From NCBI RefSeq assembly GCF_038561935.1, contig NZ_CP102770.1:7874001-7938000 (forward strand): DNA of 64,000 bases, read 5' to 3'. Below the pieces are notes generated by a model. The model did not search any database. It worked only from the letters and a program-made list of their open reading frames with translations, and had not been told where the DNA came from. The position numbers and the translations under genes were made by a program. This document shows positions 45,550 to 54,471 of the stretch, in pieces. The stretch comes from Myxococcus stipitatus. Its GTDB lineage: Bacteria; Myxococcota; Myxococcia; Myxococcales; Myxococcaceae. Every line of letters starts with the position of its first letter. Position 1 is the stretch's first letter.

Positions 45550-47069
45550 TTTCCCTCCGGCATATCCAGAAGCGCTTTGGCGCCGTCACGGCGCTGGACG
45601 ACGTGTCGCTCGACATCCGCGAGGGGGAGCTGCTCGCGGTGGTGGGAGAGAATGGCGCGGGCAAGTCCAGCCTGATGAACGTCCTCTACGGGCTGTACCA
45701 ACCGGACTCGGGCGAAGTGTCCGTGGACGGCGCGCCCGTGCGCCTGAAGAGTCCTCGGGACGCGATTGCCCGAGGCATCGGCATGGTGCACCAGCACTTC
45801 ATGCTGGTCCCCACCCTCACCGTGGCGGAGAACGTGGTGCTCGGCCGCGAGCCCACGCGCCGAGGCCTGCTCGACCGCGAGCGCGCCATCCGCGAGGTGT
45901 CAGAGACGTGCGCGAAGTTCGGCTTCGCGCTGGACGTGCGCGCACGCGTGGACACGCTCACGGTGGGCTCGCAGCAGAAGGTGGAGATCGTCAAGGCGCT
46001 GCACCGGGGAGCCCGGGTGCTGGTGCTCGACGAGCCCACCGCCGTGCTCACGCCCCAGGAGTCCGACGAGCTGGCGCGCGTGATGCGCGGCCTGGTCGCG
46101 CAGGGGCGCACCGTCGTCCTCATCAGCCACAAGCTCAAGGAAGTGCTGGGCGTGGCGGACCGCATCGCCGTGATGCGCCGGGGCCGGCACGTCGCGGAGG
46201 TGCGTCCGGCCGAGACGTCCGCGTCGGAGCTCGCCGCCCTCATGGTGGGCGAGACGCAGCGCGCATCCAACACCGAGGCCCAGGCGAACACCGCCGCGAG
46301 TCCTCCGGGCGAGGTGCTGCTCGAGGCAAAGGGACTCCAGGCCCGGGGCGACAACGGCCACCCGGCGCTGCGAGGCGTGGACCTCACGGTGCGCGCGGGC
46401 GAAATCGTCGGCATCGCGGGCGTGGATGGCAACGGGCAGCGGGAGCTGGCCGAGGTGCTCACCGGCCTGCGCCCGCTGACGTCCGGAGAGGGCACGCTGC
46501 TGGGCCGCAAGCTGACGGGCCTCACGCCCGCGGAGGCTCGCGCGCGAGGCGTGGGCCATGTCCCCGAGGACCGGCTGCGCCGCGCGGTGGTGAAGGCGCT
46601 GAGCGTCGAGGAGAACGTGGCGCTGGGCCGGCACAACCAGCCGCCCTTCGCCCGGGGCCCGTGGATTGATTTCAAGGGGCGCCGGGAGCGCGCCACGACG
46701 CTGCTCGCCGCGTACGACGTGCGCCCGCCCGAGCCGACGCTGGCGCTGCAGGCGCTGTCGGGTGGCAACCAACAGAAGGTCGTGGTGGCGCGAGAGCTGG
46801 ACGCGAAGCCCCGGCTGCTGGTGGTGGTGCAGCCCACGCGCGGCCTGGACATCGGCGCGGTGGCGCAGGTGCACGCGCGGCTGCGCGAGGCCCGTGCGCA
46901 GGGCGCGGGCGTGGTGCTGGTGTCGCTGGACCTGGAAGAAGTGCTGGCCCTGGCGGACCGGGTCTACGTGTTCTTCGAGGGCCGCGTGACGGGCGAGTTC
47001 ACCCGTCCGGAGTACGACGAGCGGGAGCTGGGACGACGCATGCTGGGAGCGGAGCAGGGCCATGGGTGA
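45546..47069 (+). CDS. Nucleoside ABC transporter ATP-binding protein (double ATPase), non-AUG start
   Basis: About 507 residues with two ATPase halves like RbsA/NupA: first Walker A VGENGAGKSS and signature VGSQQKVEI; second half with degenerate Walker A GVDGNGQRE and signature ALSGGNQQKVVVAREL. Conserved N-terminal strands of this fold (ISLRHIQKRFGAVTALDDVSL) lie upstream of the first ATG/GTG/TTG codon in frame, a GTG at 45603. The true start is therefore probably the CTG at 45546, overlapping the previous stop as CTGA, or the ATT at 45549. A GTG start would remove the first strands. Confidence 0.9.
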   Translation: MISLRHIQKRFGAVTALDDVSLDIREGELLAVVGENGAGKSSLMNVLYGLYQPDSGEVSVDGAPVRLKSPRDAIARGIGMVHQHFMLVPTLTVAENVVLGREPTRRGLLDRERAIREVSETCAKFGFALDVRARVDTLTVGSQQKVEIVKALHRGARVLVLDEPTAVLTPQESDELARVMRGLVAQGRTVVLISHKLKEVLGVADRIAVMRRGRHVAEVRPAETSASELAALMVGETQRASNTEAQANTAASPPGEVLLEAKGLQARGDNGHPALRGVDLTVRAGEIVGIAGVDGNGQRELAEVLTGLRPLTSGEGTLLGRKLTGLTPAEARARGVGHVPEDRLRRAVVKALSVEENVALGRHNQPPFARGPWIDFKGRRERATTLLAAYDVRPPEPTLALQALSGGNQQKVVVARELDAKPRLLVVVQPTRGLDIGAVAQVHARLREARAQGAGVVLVSLDLEEVLALADRVYVFFEGRVTGEFTRPEYDERELGRRMLGAEQGHG

Positions 47070-48207
47070 GCGCACGAGGCAGGCCCTGCCATCGGTGCTG
47101 TCGGTGTTGTTGTCGCTGGTGGTGTGCTGGTTGCTCATCGCCCTGTCGAAGGACGCGGACGGCTTCACCACCGCCACCGCGGCCTATCTCCAGATGCTCT
47201 GGGGTGGCGTGGGCGACTGGCCCCGCTACCTCGAAGGCGCCGCCGCCACCGTCCTCACCCGTCCCCTGGGCGAGGCCGCGATGAAGGCCGCGCTGCTCAC
47301 CTTCACCGGGCTGTCGGTCGCGGTGGCCTTCAAGGTGGGCCTGTTCAACATCGGCGCGCAGGGGCAGATGATTCTCGGCGCGCTCGCGGCCGCGGTGGTG
47401 GGCGCGCATGTGGCCCTGCCCGCGCCGCTGCACATTCCGGCGGCGCTCTTGGGCGCGGCGCTGGCGGGTGGCGCGTGGGCGGGAATCGCCGCCGTGCTGC
47501 GGCTCTATCGAGGCGTGCACGAGGTCATCTCCACCATCATGCTCAACTGGGTGGCGCTGCGACTGGTGGACAACTGGCTCGTCGTGGGTCCGCTGCGCGG
47601 TGTCGCGGAGGCGGGCGCCTCCATCACCGGCACCGCCGAAATCCACCCCACCGCGCAGCTGCCCAGGCTCCTCGGCGAGGTCTCGCGCCTCAACCTGGGC
47701 TTCGTCCTGGCCGTGCTCGCCGCCGTCGCGGTCTGGGCGTGGTTGACGCGCACGCGCTCGGGCTTCGAGACGCGCGCGGTGGGCCTGGGTGACGAGGCCG
47801 CTCGCGCCGCCGGCATCCCCGTGGCGCGACGCGCGGGGTTCGCCATGACGTTGGCGGGTGCGCTCGCGGGCCTCGCGGGCGCGGTGCTCGTGCTGGGCAC
47901 CGAGGGCCGCTACCCGGGCACGCTCGGCGCGCCCTACGGCTTCGACGGCATCGCCATCGCGCTCATCGGCAACAACCACCCGCTGGGCGTGGGCGCCGCG
48001 GCCCTCTTCTTCGGCGTGCTGCGCGCGGGTGGCACGCGCATGCAGCTGCTCGACGTGCACAAGAGCTTCCCCGAGCTCATCCAGGGCCTGGCCCTGCTCT
48101 TCGTCGCCGGCCGCCTCATCTGGCTGGCGGTGCTGCGCAAGCGCAACGCGACCGCCCCCGTGCCGGCCGCGCCCCCGGCCCCGGCCGCGCAGGTGCCCCA
48201 TGCTTGA
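47062..48207 (+). CDS. Nucleoside ABC transporter permease 1 (NupP-like)
   Basis: A 381-residue inner-membrane protein with about nine helices and the BPD_transp_2 features FKVGLFNIGAQGQMILGAL and GVHEVISTIMLNWVAL. It pairs with the next permease. The ATG overlaps the ATPase stop by 8 bases and has GGAGCAGGG upstream. The C-terminal tail is Ala/Pro-rich. Confidence 0.92.
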   Translation: MGERTRQALPSVLSVLLSLVVCWLLIALSKDADGFTTATAAYLQMLWGGVGDWPRYLEGAAATVLTRPLGEAAMKAALLTFTGLSVAVAFKVGLFNIGAQGQMILGALAAAVVGAHVALPAPLHIPAALLGAALAGGAWAGIAAVLRLYRGVHEVISTIMLNWVALRLVDNWLVVGPLRGVAEAGASITGTAEIHPTAQLPRLLGEVSRLNLGFVLAVLAAVAVWAWLTRTRSGFETRAVGLGDEAARAAGIPVARRAGFAMTLAGALAGLAGAVLVLGTEGRYPGTLGAPYGFDGIAIALIGNNHPLGVGAAALFFGVLRAGGTRMQLLDVHKSFPELIQGLALLFVAGRLIWLAVLRKRNATAPVPAAPPAPAAQVPHA

Positions 48208-49129
48208 AATCATCCACCGGCTCCTGTTCGCCACGCTGGACGCCGCCCCCGCGCTCGTCTTCGCCGCCCTGGGCGCGGTGCTCTCCGAGCGCGCGGGCGT
48301 GGTGGCCGTCGGCATGGAAGGAATGATGCGCACGGGCGCCTTCTGCGCCGCGGTGGCCGCGCTCGTCATGCCCACGCCCCTCGCGGTGGGCATGGGCATG
48401 CTCGCCGGCGCGGCGCTGGCCGCGGTGCATGGCTTCCTGTGCATCCGCTGGCGCTCGGACCAGGTGGTGTCCGGCATCGCGCTCAACCTGGTGGCCCTGG
48501 CCGGAGGAACCTTCCTCCTGGAGACACACTTCGGCCCCAATGGAACGCCGCCCATCCAACAGCTCGGCACGTGGGAGCTGCCGGGCCTGTCCTCCGTGCC
48601 GGTGCTCGGCGCGCTCTCCGGCCACGCCGCGCCCACCTACCTGGCACTTGTCCTTCCGTTGCTGTTGCAAGCCATGCTGACCCGCACGCCCCTGGGCCTG
48701 CGCCTGCGCGCGGTGGGCGACAAGCCTCACGCGGTGGCCACCCTGGGACTCTCCGTCCCCGCCTTGCGGTGGGGCGCGGTGTTGGGCAGCGGACTGCTGG
48801 CGGGCCTGGGCGGCGCGGTGCTCTCCACCACGGTGCTGGACCGCTTCGAGCAGCACACGCCCGCGGGCCTGGGCTTCATGGCCCTGGCCGCCATGGTGTT
48901 CGGCCGGTGGACCCCCATGGGCGCCTTCCTCGCGGCCGCGTTCTTCGCCTTCGGCAACGCGCTGCGAATCGGCCTGGCCTCCAGTTCGCCAGCCCTCCTG
49001 GACCTCGTCCCCCAGGGTGTCTTGCTGGCGCTGCCCTACGTCCTCACCCTCCTCGTCCTCACCCTCCAGGGACAGCGCAACAGCACACCCGCCGCACTCG
49101 GCGTGCCATACGAGCAGGAGTCGCGCTGA
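48200..49129 (+). CDS. Nucleoside ABC transporter permease 2 (NupQ-like)
   Basis: A 309-residue inner-membrane protein of the same family: VLSERAGVVAVGMEGMMRTG, RWRSDQVVSGIALNLVALAGG and the conserved GLGGAVLSTTV. It starts 8 bases inside the previous gene and completes a four-component importer (binding protein, ATPase, two permeases) for nucleosides. Confidence 0.92.
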   Translation: MLEIIHRLLFATLDAAPALVFAALGAVLSERAGVVAVGMEGMMRTGAFCAAVAALVMPTPLAVGMGMLAGAALAAVHGFLCIRWRSDQVVSGIALNLVALAGGTFLLETHFGPNGTPPIQQLGTWELPGLSSVPVLGALSGHAAPTYLALVLPLLLQAMLTRTPLGLRLRAVGDKPHAVATLGLSVPALRWGAVLGSGLLAGLGGAVLSTTVLDRFEQHTPAGLGFMALAAMVFGRWTPMGAFLAAAFFAFGNALRIGLASSSPALLDLVPQGVLLALPYVLTLLVLTLQGQRNSTPAALGVPYEQESR

Positions 49130-49475
49130 GGGCCACCCCCACCAATTGGGTCATTTTGAACCCGGGTATGGATTGATTCCTGGTCATAATCGACCCCAAG
49201 ATGTCCGAAGAGCAACGCCCTTGGGGTTCGGCGCCGGGGAAAGATGACGCTCCAACCCCTTGCCGTTATTGGGGTGTTCTCCGGGTTTCTCCAGGATTAA
49301 GACACAGGGCGTCGGGCTCCGCGACGGCACGCGCCTCGCATGTGCTCAAAGCGTCGGGCCACGCCGGAACGGAAGAAGGCCAGCGGGGGAGGCCTCAGCC
49401 ATTCTGACGCATGGTCCGTAGGGACTCCTTGTGAATCCGGGCCCGGTCGGTCCGGTCAACATGGCGGGGTGGGTG
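49130..49475. other. Intergenic region after the nucleoside transporter operon
   Basis: About 346 bases with one 8-bp hairpin (49193-49227) and no convincing gene. Its G+C content drops locally around 49141-49200, which is where a promoter for the following regulator-kinase gene could lie, but I could not match a clear -35/-10 pair. Confidence 0.45.
49193..49227. terminator. Hairpin downstream of the nucleoside transporter operon
   Basis: ACCCCAAG (49193-49200) pairs with CTTGGGGT (49220-49227) around a 19-base loop. It lies about 65 bases after the last transporter gene and has no T-run, so termination is likely but not certain. Confidence 0.4.
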
Positions 49476-50630
49476 ATGCTGGAGACGACGGGAACGACCG
49501 AGACGTACCGCCCCCGCGTGTTGGCGGTGGACGTGGAATCCGAGGGCATGGAGCGGCTGTGCTCCATCCTGGCCCCGGCGGGCTACGACGTGCTGCCCGC
49601 GCGTGGCGAGGAGGCGCGTCAAGCCGCGGACCTCGTATTGCTGGACGTGAAGCAGCCCGGGACTGACGGACTGGCGGCCTATCGCAGGCTCCAGGCGGAG
49701 CTGGGTGTGCCCTCGGTGCCGGTGCTGATGCTGACGCGCCGGGCGGACCGTCAGCTGCGCCGCCAGGTGCTCGAGGCGGGCGTCGACGACGTGCTGACCA
49801 CCGAGCCGCTTGATCCACTGGAGCTCAAGGTCCGCGTGCACACGCTGCTGGAACTCAAGGCCCACCGCGACCGCGGAGGCGAGCGCGCCGAGGAGCTGCT
49901 GGACCCGCGCGCCCGCTGGGTGGAGATGGAGCGGCTGGCGCGCGTGGGCACGCTGGCGGCGGACGTGGCGCAGAACCTGGACCACATCAGCGCGGGCCTC
50001 CAGCAGGCGCTGGGGCACGTGCGCGAGCGCGCCAAGCAGGGCCTGCCTCCGGACGCGGAAGAGCTCAAGAAGCTGGGCGTGGCCGGCGAGCAGATGCGGC
50101 TGTACGGCCAGCACCTGCTCTCGTTAGGCCCGACCAACCCCAAGGACATCCAGCGCTTCGACCTGCGCGACCTGGTGCCCGGCGTGGTGGAGCGGATGCG
50201 CGACAACGGCCGGCTGGGCTCCGCCGAGGTGACGGTGCTCCTGCCGGAGGACCCCATCGCCGTGGTGTTCAACCGCCGCCAGCTGGAGCAGGTGGTGGTG
50301 GAGCTGCTCGCCAACGCGGCGCAGGCGGTGGAGGACGTGAAGGACCGCCCGCACCGGATTCACGTCGGCGTGGAGATGCCGGACATGTTCGGGGACTTCG
50401 GCCCGCGCCTGTTCGTGAAGGACACGGGCATCGGCATCTTCGAGGACGAGCTGCAGGCCGTCTTCGAGCCGTACTACACGACGAAGCCGCCGGAGAAGGG
50501 CGCCGGCCTGGGCCTCACCGTCGCTCGCGCCCTGGTGGAGTCCATGGGCGGCAAGCTGACGGTGCAGAGCCGGGTCAACCTGGGCAGCACCTTCACGGTG
50601 GAGCTGCCCGAGCAGACGTCCTCCTGGTAG
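49476..50630 (+). CDS. Receiver-histidine kinase fusion with degenerate phosphorylation motifs
   Basis: About 384 residues. An N-terminal receiver (about 12-130) keeps the Asp in LVLLDVKQPG and Thr in VLMLTRR, but the usual DD pair is DV (VLAVDVESEG) and the conserved Lys is Glu (TTEPLDP). The kinase part keeps the dimer segment LARVGTLAADVAQNLDHIS, where the H-box pattern A-H-E-I-N-N-P is replaced by A-Q-N-L-D-H-I; the ATP domain is complete (N-box ELLANAAQAV, G1 VKDTGIGIFEDEL, G2 GAGLGLTVARAL). It may bind ATP without normal relay. Starts at 49431 (GTG) and 49461 are alternatives. It converges on the next gene with adjacent stop codons. Confidence 0.88.
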   Translation: MLETTGTTETYRPRVLAVDVESEGMERLCSILAPAGYDVLPARGEEARQAADLVLLDVKQPGTDGLAAYRRLQAELGVPSVPVLMLTRRADRQLRRQVLEAGVDDVLTTEPLDPLELKVRVHTLLELKAHRDRGGERAEELLDPRARWVEMERLARVGTLAADVAQNLDHISAGLQQALGHVRERAKQGLPPDAEELKKLGVAGEQMRLYGQHLLSLGPTNPKDIQRFDLRDLVPGVVERMRDNGRLGSAEVTVLLPEDPIAVVFNRRQLEQVVVELLANAAQAVEDVKDRPHRIHVGVEMPDMFGDFGPRLFVKDTGIGIFEDELQAVFEPYYTTKPPEKGAGLGLTVARALVESMGGKLTVQSRVNLGSTFTVELPEQTSSW

Positions 50631-51269
50631 CTAGAACCGGTAGGCGACGCCGAAGAGGGCCTCCATGGCGAACTCGCTGTCATCCCAGTCGGGGATGAGA
50701 GCGGGTCCCATGCGGAGGTTGAAGTTCACCGCCACGCGGCTGTCGATGAAGTACTCCAGCCCGCCTCCCACGAGGATGGGGATGACGGGGCCGATGCCCT
50801 CGCCGAAGTAGACGTGGAAGGGCATGTCGATGCCCACGTTCACCATCAGCGCGCTGGTGACGGGGATGCCCACCACGAAGGCGACCGGCAGCGCCAGGCC
50901 CACGTCGGTGTCGTGGTCGTTGAAGTAGAAGAACGGGCCCGGCTGGAACGTGAGCGCGAAGGCCACGTTGTTCGCCTTCGCCAGCTCCAGCCGCAGCCAG
51001 CCCTGCAGCTTGATTCCAGGCGCGGTGTGGCGAACCCAGCCCTCGCGGCCCCAGTTGAAGCTGAACTTGCCGCCGACATCGAGGCGCTCAGAGCTGCCAT
51101 GGAGCACCCCCAGGGTCAGGCCCGGCCAGCCAATCTGGCCGGAGAAGGCGGTATTGCCACTGCCCAGCGTGTCGGCGGCGAGGATGGACCACCCCTGCCC
51201 CCGCGCGAGGGCGGAGCCAGGAAGGGCCAGCAAGCAGGCGAGAAGAATTCCAGGAACGAGGCGCTTCAC
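50631..51269 (-). CDS. Outer-membrane beta-barrel protein
   Basis: A 212-residue protein with a signal peptide (cut near SALARG-QG), repeated amphipathic strands with glycine and aromatic residues, and a C-terminal FGVAYRF ending in Phe. It has the look of porin-like barrels of 8-10 strands. The GTG start at 51269 follows AAAGGAAAC and is preferred over the frame from 51323. It is the last gene after the phosphosugar mutase and may be co-transcribed with it. Function unknown. Confidence 0.78.
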   Translation of the reverse strand: MKRLVPGILLACLLALPGSALARGQGWSILAADTLGSGNTAFSGQIGWPGLTLGVLHGSSERLDVGGKFSFNWGREGWVRHTAPGIKLQGWLRLELAKANNVAFALTFQPGPFFYFNDHDTDVGLALPVAFVVGIPVTSALMVNVGIDMPFHVYFGEGIGPVIPILVGGGLEYFIDSRVAVNFNLRMGPALIPDWDDSEFAMEALFGVAYRF

Positions 51270-51343
51270 ACGTTTCCTTTCGACGGGGGCCCCGCGGACA
51301 CAGGGCCAGGTGCCAGACGACATCCTGAAGAGTGAATCAGGAC

Positions 51344-53071
51344 TCAGGTGGGTTGTCCGCGCTCACGAGCGAGCGCGATGAAGGCTTCGATGAAGGCCGC
51401 CAGCCGGGTCTCCGCGCGCTCACGGGCGCGGGCCAGGGGCTCGCCTTGAGCGGGCGTCTCCTTCCGCTCGAAGTAGTATTTGATTTTCGGCTCGGTGCCG
51501 GACGGGCGGAGCGTCACGCGCCCCCCACCCTCCAGCTCGAAGGCCAGCACGTTGGACGGAGGCAGTCCCTGCACACCGCGCTGGTAGTCCAGCACGGCCC
51601 GCACCGCCTCGCCTCCGATGTGCGAGGGCGGACGCGCGCGGAAGGCATCCATGATGCCGCGGATGGCCTGGGCGCCCGCGGAGCCCGGCAGCGTGACGTT
51701 GCGCTGAGCCCCCACGTAGAGCCCGTGGCGACGCTGGATCTCCTCCAGGTAGCCCAGCACGGTGGTGCCCCGTGATTCGCACCACGCGGCCAGGTCCGCC
51801 ATGACGAGCGCCGCGCCGACGCCATCCTTGTCCCGCGTCACGGTGCCAGCGGTGTAGCCCAGCGCCTCCTCGTAGCCGAAGACGAACTGGGTGCCCTCGG
51901 AGCGCTCTCGCTCCAGCGCGCGGTTGGCGATCCACTTGAAGCCGGTGAGCACCTCGTCGTACGCGGCGCCCAGCGAGCGCGCGATGTCGCCCAGCTGCGT
52001 CGACGACACGATGGTGGTGACGACGTGCGGGCGCGCGCGCTGCGTGGACTGCGTCAGCAGGTAGTGGCCCAGGAGCACGCCCACCTCGTTGCCGGTGAGC
52101 ATGCGAAGGCCGCCGCCAGACTCGCGCGCCATGACGGCCAGCCGGTCCGCGTCCGGGTCATTGGCCAGCACCAGGTCGGCCTTCACGCGCTCGGCGGTAG
52201 CGCGGGACAGGTCCATCGCGCCGGGCTCCTCCGGGTTCGGGAAGCGCACGGTGGGGAAGCGTCCGTCCGGCATGTGCTGCTCGGCCACGGGCGTGAAGCG
52301 CGGGAAGCCCGCCTCATGCAGGGCCCGCTCCGCCCAGACGCCGCCCACGCCGTGCATCGCCGTGTAGACAATGGACAACGTCTCGGAGCCCCGCTTGTAC
52401 ACACGCAGCCCGAGGATGGCGCGCAGGTAGTCCTCGCCCAGCGAGTCAGGGATGTCTCGCCACAGCCCCTTCTCCTTCGCCTGCGCCACCGTCAGGAGCG
52501 GCACCCGGTTGGCGGCCTCCACCTTCGCGATGGCGGCGGCGATGCCCGTGTCGTGCGGGGGGATGATTTGAGCGCCGTTACCCCAGTAGACCTTGTAACC
52601 GTTGTACTCGGGTGGATTGTGGCTGGCCGTCACCATGATGGCCGCGGCGGCGCCCAGGTGGAGGCACGCGTAGGCGGTGAGCGGCGTGGGGACGGGCATC
52701 GGGAAGACGTGGGCGGGGATGCCCTCGGCGGCGAGCACCGCGGCGGTGTCCTCCGCCAGCTCCGCGCTCAGCCGGCGCGCATCGCGGCCCACCACCACGC
52801 CGCGTGTGGCGGCATCCGGCACGTGAGCCTTGAGGTAGCGAGCCAGCCCCGCGCTCGTACGCCGCACGACGGCGCGGTTCATCCGGTTGGGCCCCGCGCC
52901 CAGCACACCCCGCAGGCCCGCGGTGCCGAACTCCAGGTCCCCCGAGAAGCGGTCCGCGAGCTCCGCCATGTCGCCCTGGGCCAGCAGGCGCGCCAGCTCC
53001 TCGGCGGTCGCGGGGTCCGGGTCCGCCAGACGCCACGCCTCCGCCCGCTCTCTCAGTCCGGTGTCATTCAT
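51344..53071 (-). CDS. Phosphoglucomutase/phosphomannomutase-family phosphosugar mutase
   Basis: A 575-residue alpha-D-phosphohexomutase with all four family sites: LEFGTAGLRG, active-site serine in TASHNPPEYNGYK, metal loop NDPDADRLAV, and phosphate loop LRPSGTEPKIKYYF. The length and these motifs match the phosphopentomutase-like phosphoglucomutase 2 branch (PgmB2/Pgm2 type), so it could convert ribose or deoxyribose 1-phosphate to the 5-phosphate. That role would link deoA to deoC. The alternative is glucose or mannose phosphates. Start at 53071. Confidence 0.9.
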   Translation of the reverse strand: MNDTGLRERAEAWRLADPDPATAEELARLLAQGDMAELADRFSGDLEFGTAGLRGVLGAGPNRMNRAVVRRTSAGLARYLKAHVPDAATRGVVVGRDARRLSAELAEDTAAVLAAEGIPAHVFPMPVPTPLTAYACLHLGAAAAIMVTASHNPPEYNGYKVYWGNGAQIIPPHDTGIAAAIAKVEAANRVPLLTVAQAKEKGLWRDIPDSLGEDYLRAILGLRVYKRGSETLSIVYTAMHGVGGVWAERALHEAGFPRFTPVAEQHMPDGRFPTVRFPNPEEPGAMDLSRATAERVKADLVLANDPDADRLAVMARESGGGLRMLTGNEVGVLLGHYLLTQSTQRARPHVVTTIVSSTQLGDIARSLGAAYDEVLTGFKWIANRALERERSEGTQFVFGYEEALGYTAGTVTRDKDGVGAALVMADLAAWCESRGTTVLGYLEEIQRRHGLYVGAQRNVTLPGSAGAQAIRGIMDAFRARPPSHIGGEAVRAVLDYQRGVQGLPPSNVLAFELEGGGRVTLRPSGTEPKIKYYFERKETPAQGEPLARARERAETRLAAFIEAFIALARERGQPT

Positions 53072-53129
53072 GGAGCTTCGAAGCCTCGTGCAATCAGGGG
53101 CGCTCGGGGGTCCCGAGCGCACGTGGTTT

Positions 53130-53522
53130 TCAGGTGTAGTCCGTGAGCTTGCGGCGCGTGGCGCGACCCTTCGGCGCGTCCTTGCCGCCCTGGCACGTCA
53201 CGCACAGCTCCGCATACGGCATGGCTCGAAGCCGGCCGAGCGGAACCTCATCCCCGCACTCCTCGCACTCGCCGAAGGAGTCCGGGTCATCGCGCAGCTT
53301 CGCCAGCGCCTTGAGCACACGGGCCAGCACGCCATCCATGTTCCGGTTCCGGTTGGAGGCGATGGCCTGCATCATCTCGTTGAGGGGTTGCTCGTCCTCG
53401 TCGCCGCCGATGCGCGCGTCATCGGTGCGGTTGGGTTCGATTCTCGCGGGCGCCTTCTCCGTCAGCTCGGAATGCAGCGCCAGGAGCAGCCCCTTGAGCT
53501 CGTCTCGCTGTTTGGCGTTCAT
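53130..53522 (-). CDS. DksA/TraR-type zinc-finger protein
   Basis: A 130-residue protein with a helical N terminus (coiled-coil arm, LLLALHSELTEKAPARIEP) and a C-terminal four-Cys zinc finger, CEECGDEVPLGRLRAMPY to CVTC. DksA proteins enter the RNA polymerase secondary channel and act with ppGpp; the tip acidic residues are not clearly conserved here. It lies between deoC and the mutase gene, with gaps of 14 and 58 bases, and probably shares their transcript. Confidence 0.9.
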   Translation of the reverse strand: MNAKQRDELKGLLLALHSELTEKAPARIEPNRTDDARIGGDEDEQPLNEMMQAIASNRNRNMDGVLARVLKALAKLRDDPDSFGECEECGDEVPLGRLRAMPYAELCVTCQGGKDAPKGRATRRKLTDYT

Positions 53523-53536
53523 GTCGGCGGGGCCCG

Positions 53537-54358
53537 TCAGTACTTCGCGGTGGAGACCTGCCCGGTGACGATGGCCACCGACGCGGACGCCCCCAGGCGG
53601 TTGGCGCCCGCACGCACCATCTTCATCGCGTCCTCGGCGGAGCGGATGCCGCCGGACGCCTTCACGCCCACGTCCTCGCCCACCACCCTGCGCATCAACG
53701 CCACGTCCTCCGCCGTCGCCCCGCCCCCGTTGAAGCCCGTGGACGTCTTCACGAACGCGGCGCCCGCGGCCTTCGACAGCACGCAGGCGATGACCTTCTC
53801 CTCGTCGTTGAGCTGCGACGTCTCCAGGATGACCTTCACCGGCACCGGGCCACAGGCCTCCACCACGGCGGCGATGTCCCGCTGAACCAGCGCGTAGTCA
53901 TGCGACTTGAGCGCGCCGATGTTGACGACCATATCGATTTCACGCGCCCCCGCGGCGATGGCCTCGCGGGCCTCGAACGCCTTGGCCGACGACAGCGCCG
54001 CGCCCAGGGGGAAGCCCACCACGGCGATGGGCACGGTGGAGGAGCCCGCCAGCACCCTGGCCGCGGTGGCCACGTGCGAGCTGTTCACGCACACCGTCGC
54101 GAAGCCGTGCTGCCGGGCCTCCTCGGCCAGCTTCACCACGTCCTCGGCGCGAGCCTCCGGCTTGAGCAGCGTGTGGTCGATGTACGGCGCCAGGTCCGCG
54201 GCGGTGCGGAGCGAGGCCGGGTCCACGCGGCCCAGCGCGGGACGCGGTGCGGGAGGAGTGGAGGCCGCCTCCCGGGCACCCTTCCACCCATGCAGGTGGC
54301 GGCGAGCCTGGTCGGCGATGTCCTCGACGAACTTGAAGAGGTCCTCGGAGTCGGACAT
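53537..54358 (-). CDS. deoC: Deoxyribose-phosphate aldolase
   Basis: A 273-residue class I aldolase. The Schiff-base Lys lies in [10 protein letters not shown] and the proton-relay Lys in [20 protein letters not shown] and CVNSSHV are also conserved. The enzyme cleaves deoxyribose 5-phosphate to acetaldehyde and glyceraldehyde 3-phosphate, the last step of deoxynucleoside catabolism. An N-terminal extension of about 55 residues precedes the barrel. Start at 54358 is chosen within a longer open frame. Confidence 0.95.
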   Translation of the reverse strand: MSDSEDLFKFVEDIADQARRHLHGWKGAREAASTPPAPRPALGRVDPASLRTAADLAPYIDHTLLKPEARAEDVVKLAEEARQHGFATVCVNSSHVATAARVLAGSSTVPIAVVGFPLGAALSSAKAFEAREAIAAGAREIDMVVNIGALKSHDYALVQRDIAAVVEACGPVPVKVILETSQLNDEEKVIACVLSKAAGAAFVKTSTGFNGGGATAEDVALMRRVVGEDVGVKASGGIRSAEDAMKMVRAGANRLGASASVAIVTGQVSTAKY

Positions 54359-54471
54359 GGCGCCCGAATAGCCCACTTCGCGGCCCTCGGGAAGCGCTCG
54401 GGCGACCCGTACGTTTCCCGCTCGCACCACAGGTGCCGAGGGTGGGACCGTGGCTGTAGAGTCCACCTGTG

